This document shows, in pieces, positions 63,230 to 64,000 of a DNA stretch of 64,000 bases. The stretch is from Actinomyces wuliandei (GTDB lineage: Bacteria; Actinomycetota; Actinomycetes; Actinomycetales; Actinomycetaceae): positions 1,922,001-1,986,000 of the forward strand of contig NZ_CP025227.1 in assembly GCF_004010955.1 (NCBI RefSeq). Reading direction: 5' to 3'. The position numbers and the translations under genes are program-made. Every line of letters starts with the position of its first letter. Position 1 is the first letter of the stretch. A model generated the notes under the pieces. It was not told the origin of the DNA. It saw nothing but the letters and a program-made list of their open reading frames with translations, and made no database searches.

Positions 63230-64000
63230 ATGAAGGCCTCACAGCGGGCAGGTCCGACGCAAAGCCCTGCCGGACAGGTGACCCAGCGACATAACAGCCC
63301 GTTCTACTGGCGCGAGGCGACACGAAACCTCATTCTTGCCGGAAGTGTGGTGACGGTCTTCTGGGCGACGGTCGTCCCGACAGGGTCCGGTAGCCGTGTC
63401 ATCCAGGCTATTCTGGCTTCCGTCGCGACGACAGGCGCCGCCTGCTCCGCACGGTTACCGCGAAGTGGCAGTATCGTCGCTGCCGCTTCCACCGGGACCG
63501 CCTGGATCCTGGGGATGACCTATGATCCCTTCATCATTGTCGGAATAGCCCTTTTTACCCTGGCCGAGCGCAGTGCCGGGAAACTGTTTCCCCGCCTTCT
63601 TACCGGAAGCGTCGTCGTGGTCCTACTGGGCCTGCTCACCTTCACCGCAGAAGGCAACGAGGAAGGTATCCGCAGCGCCCTGCTCAGCGGTGCAGTCCTC
63701 ATGGCGTCATGGGTACTCGGCGCCCGGACACGGCAGGTACGCCAGGAGGCAGGCGCCCGCGCACGTTCCGAGGAGCGCCTGCACATGGCCAGAGAAGTAC
63801 ACGACACTCTCTCCCAGGCTCTGGGGCTCATTGGCATGCGCGCAGGCGTCGCCGCCCATGTACCGGCTCTTGACGAGCAGCGGCTGCGTGAGGAGCTGCG
63901 ACAGATTGAGGAGACCGCCCGATCAGGTACCAACGAGCTGAAGACCCTCCTACAGCGTCAGCGAGACAACAGCCCCGAGGCCACCCACGGAACAGACCGG
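63230..64000 (+). CDS. Sensor histidine kinase, DesK/NarX (HisKA_3) type, cut by window edge
   Basis: 257 codons seen, no stop. Four hydrophobic segments (LILAGSVVTVFWATVV, then near 55-75, 85-110 and 120-140) make a membrane sensor without a large outer domain. The phospho-acceptor box RLHMAREVHDTLSQALGLI has His191. The ATPase domain should follow outside. DNA is clearly less GC-rich in codon third positions than neighbours (for example ATT, CTT, GTA codons), suggesting recent gain. A response regulator is expected next. Confidence 0.88.
   Translation, partial: MKASQRAGPTQSPAGQVTQRHNSPFYWREATRNLILAGSVVTVFWATVVPTGSGSRVIQAILASVATTGAACSARLPRSGSIVAAASTGTAWILGMTYDPFIIVGIALFTLAERSAGKLFPRLLTGSVVVVLLGLLTFTAEGNEEGIRSALLSGAVLMASWVLGARTRQVRQEAGARARSEERLHMAREVHDTLSQALGLIGMRAGVAAHVPALDEQRLREELRQIEETARSGTNELKTLLQRQRDNSPEATHGTDR

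Overview
High-GC (roughly 70%) chromosomal DNA of an actinomycete, most likely Actinomyces or a close relative in Actinomycetaceae. The call rests on the gene content: a cysteine-free L32, the clpP1-clpP2-clpX cluster, a Tad pilus locus in the order of mycobacterial Rv3659c-Rv3654c, AdnA/AdnB helicase-nucleases next to a DUF3107 gene, release factor 2 without a programmed frameshift, and many genes that look leaderless (a TAnnnT-like -10 box 6-8 nt before the start codon). There is no phage, IS element, rRNA or CRISPR. Gene names and families are recognised from the sequence by eye; no database search was run.

Layout. 1-2.6 kb: a sugar ABC importer (permease cut by the window edge, substrate-binding lipoprotein) read leftward, with an attenuator-like hairpin between the genes. 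2.8-6.6 kb: two tandem acyl-CoA synthetase paralogues. 6.6-12.1 kb: protein quality control read leftward (trigger factor; clpP1-clpP2; clpX overlapping a chorismate mutase), with a likely ClgR site before clpP1. 12.3-14.1 kb: a secreted tripeptidyl-aminopeptidase gene broken by two frameshifts. 14.2-20.7 kb: the most unusual part. It holds an ABC exporter, a small leader-type ORF joined across a six-G run to an Asn-rich ORF, an SdpI-like membrane protein and, beyond rpmF plus two tRNA genes, a radical SAM enzyme (frameshifted) overlapping a methyltransferase. I read this as a candidate RiPP or peptide-modification locus, partly decayed or affected by indel errors.

21-26 kb: YigZ, then cysteine synthesis (cysK, cysE) preceded by a 17-codon Cys-rich leader peptide, then nei and rpiB. 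26-36 kb: exported and cell-wall functions (M13 peptidase, LAxTG surface protein, LytR-CpsA-Psr protein, PepN) and 4-alpha-glucanotransferase. 36-39.3 kb: a stand-alone PTS EIIB domain, enzyme I and acyl-CoA thioesterase II. 39.3-40.9 kb: a 1.5-kb unit with a small secreted protein and a deleted ABC transporter, bounded by two nearly identical long hairpins with compensatory changes. 40.9-45.9 kb: EttA, then a small accessory stretch (CPBP protease, S66 peptidase, toxin-antitoxin pair with frameshifted antitoxin). 45.9-52.2 kb: prfB and the Tad pilus operon. 52.5-64 kb: DNA-repair enzyme Tag, an atypical phosphotransferase-fold protein, a DUF2625 gene, adnB-adnA, DUF3107 and the start of a DesK/NarX-type histidine kinase.

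Five genes (two breaks in one) are interrupted by single-base indels in or beside short base runs, while all the larger housekeeping genes are intact. This is either clustered gene decay or sequencing error, and it decides how the RiPP-like locus should be read.
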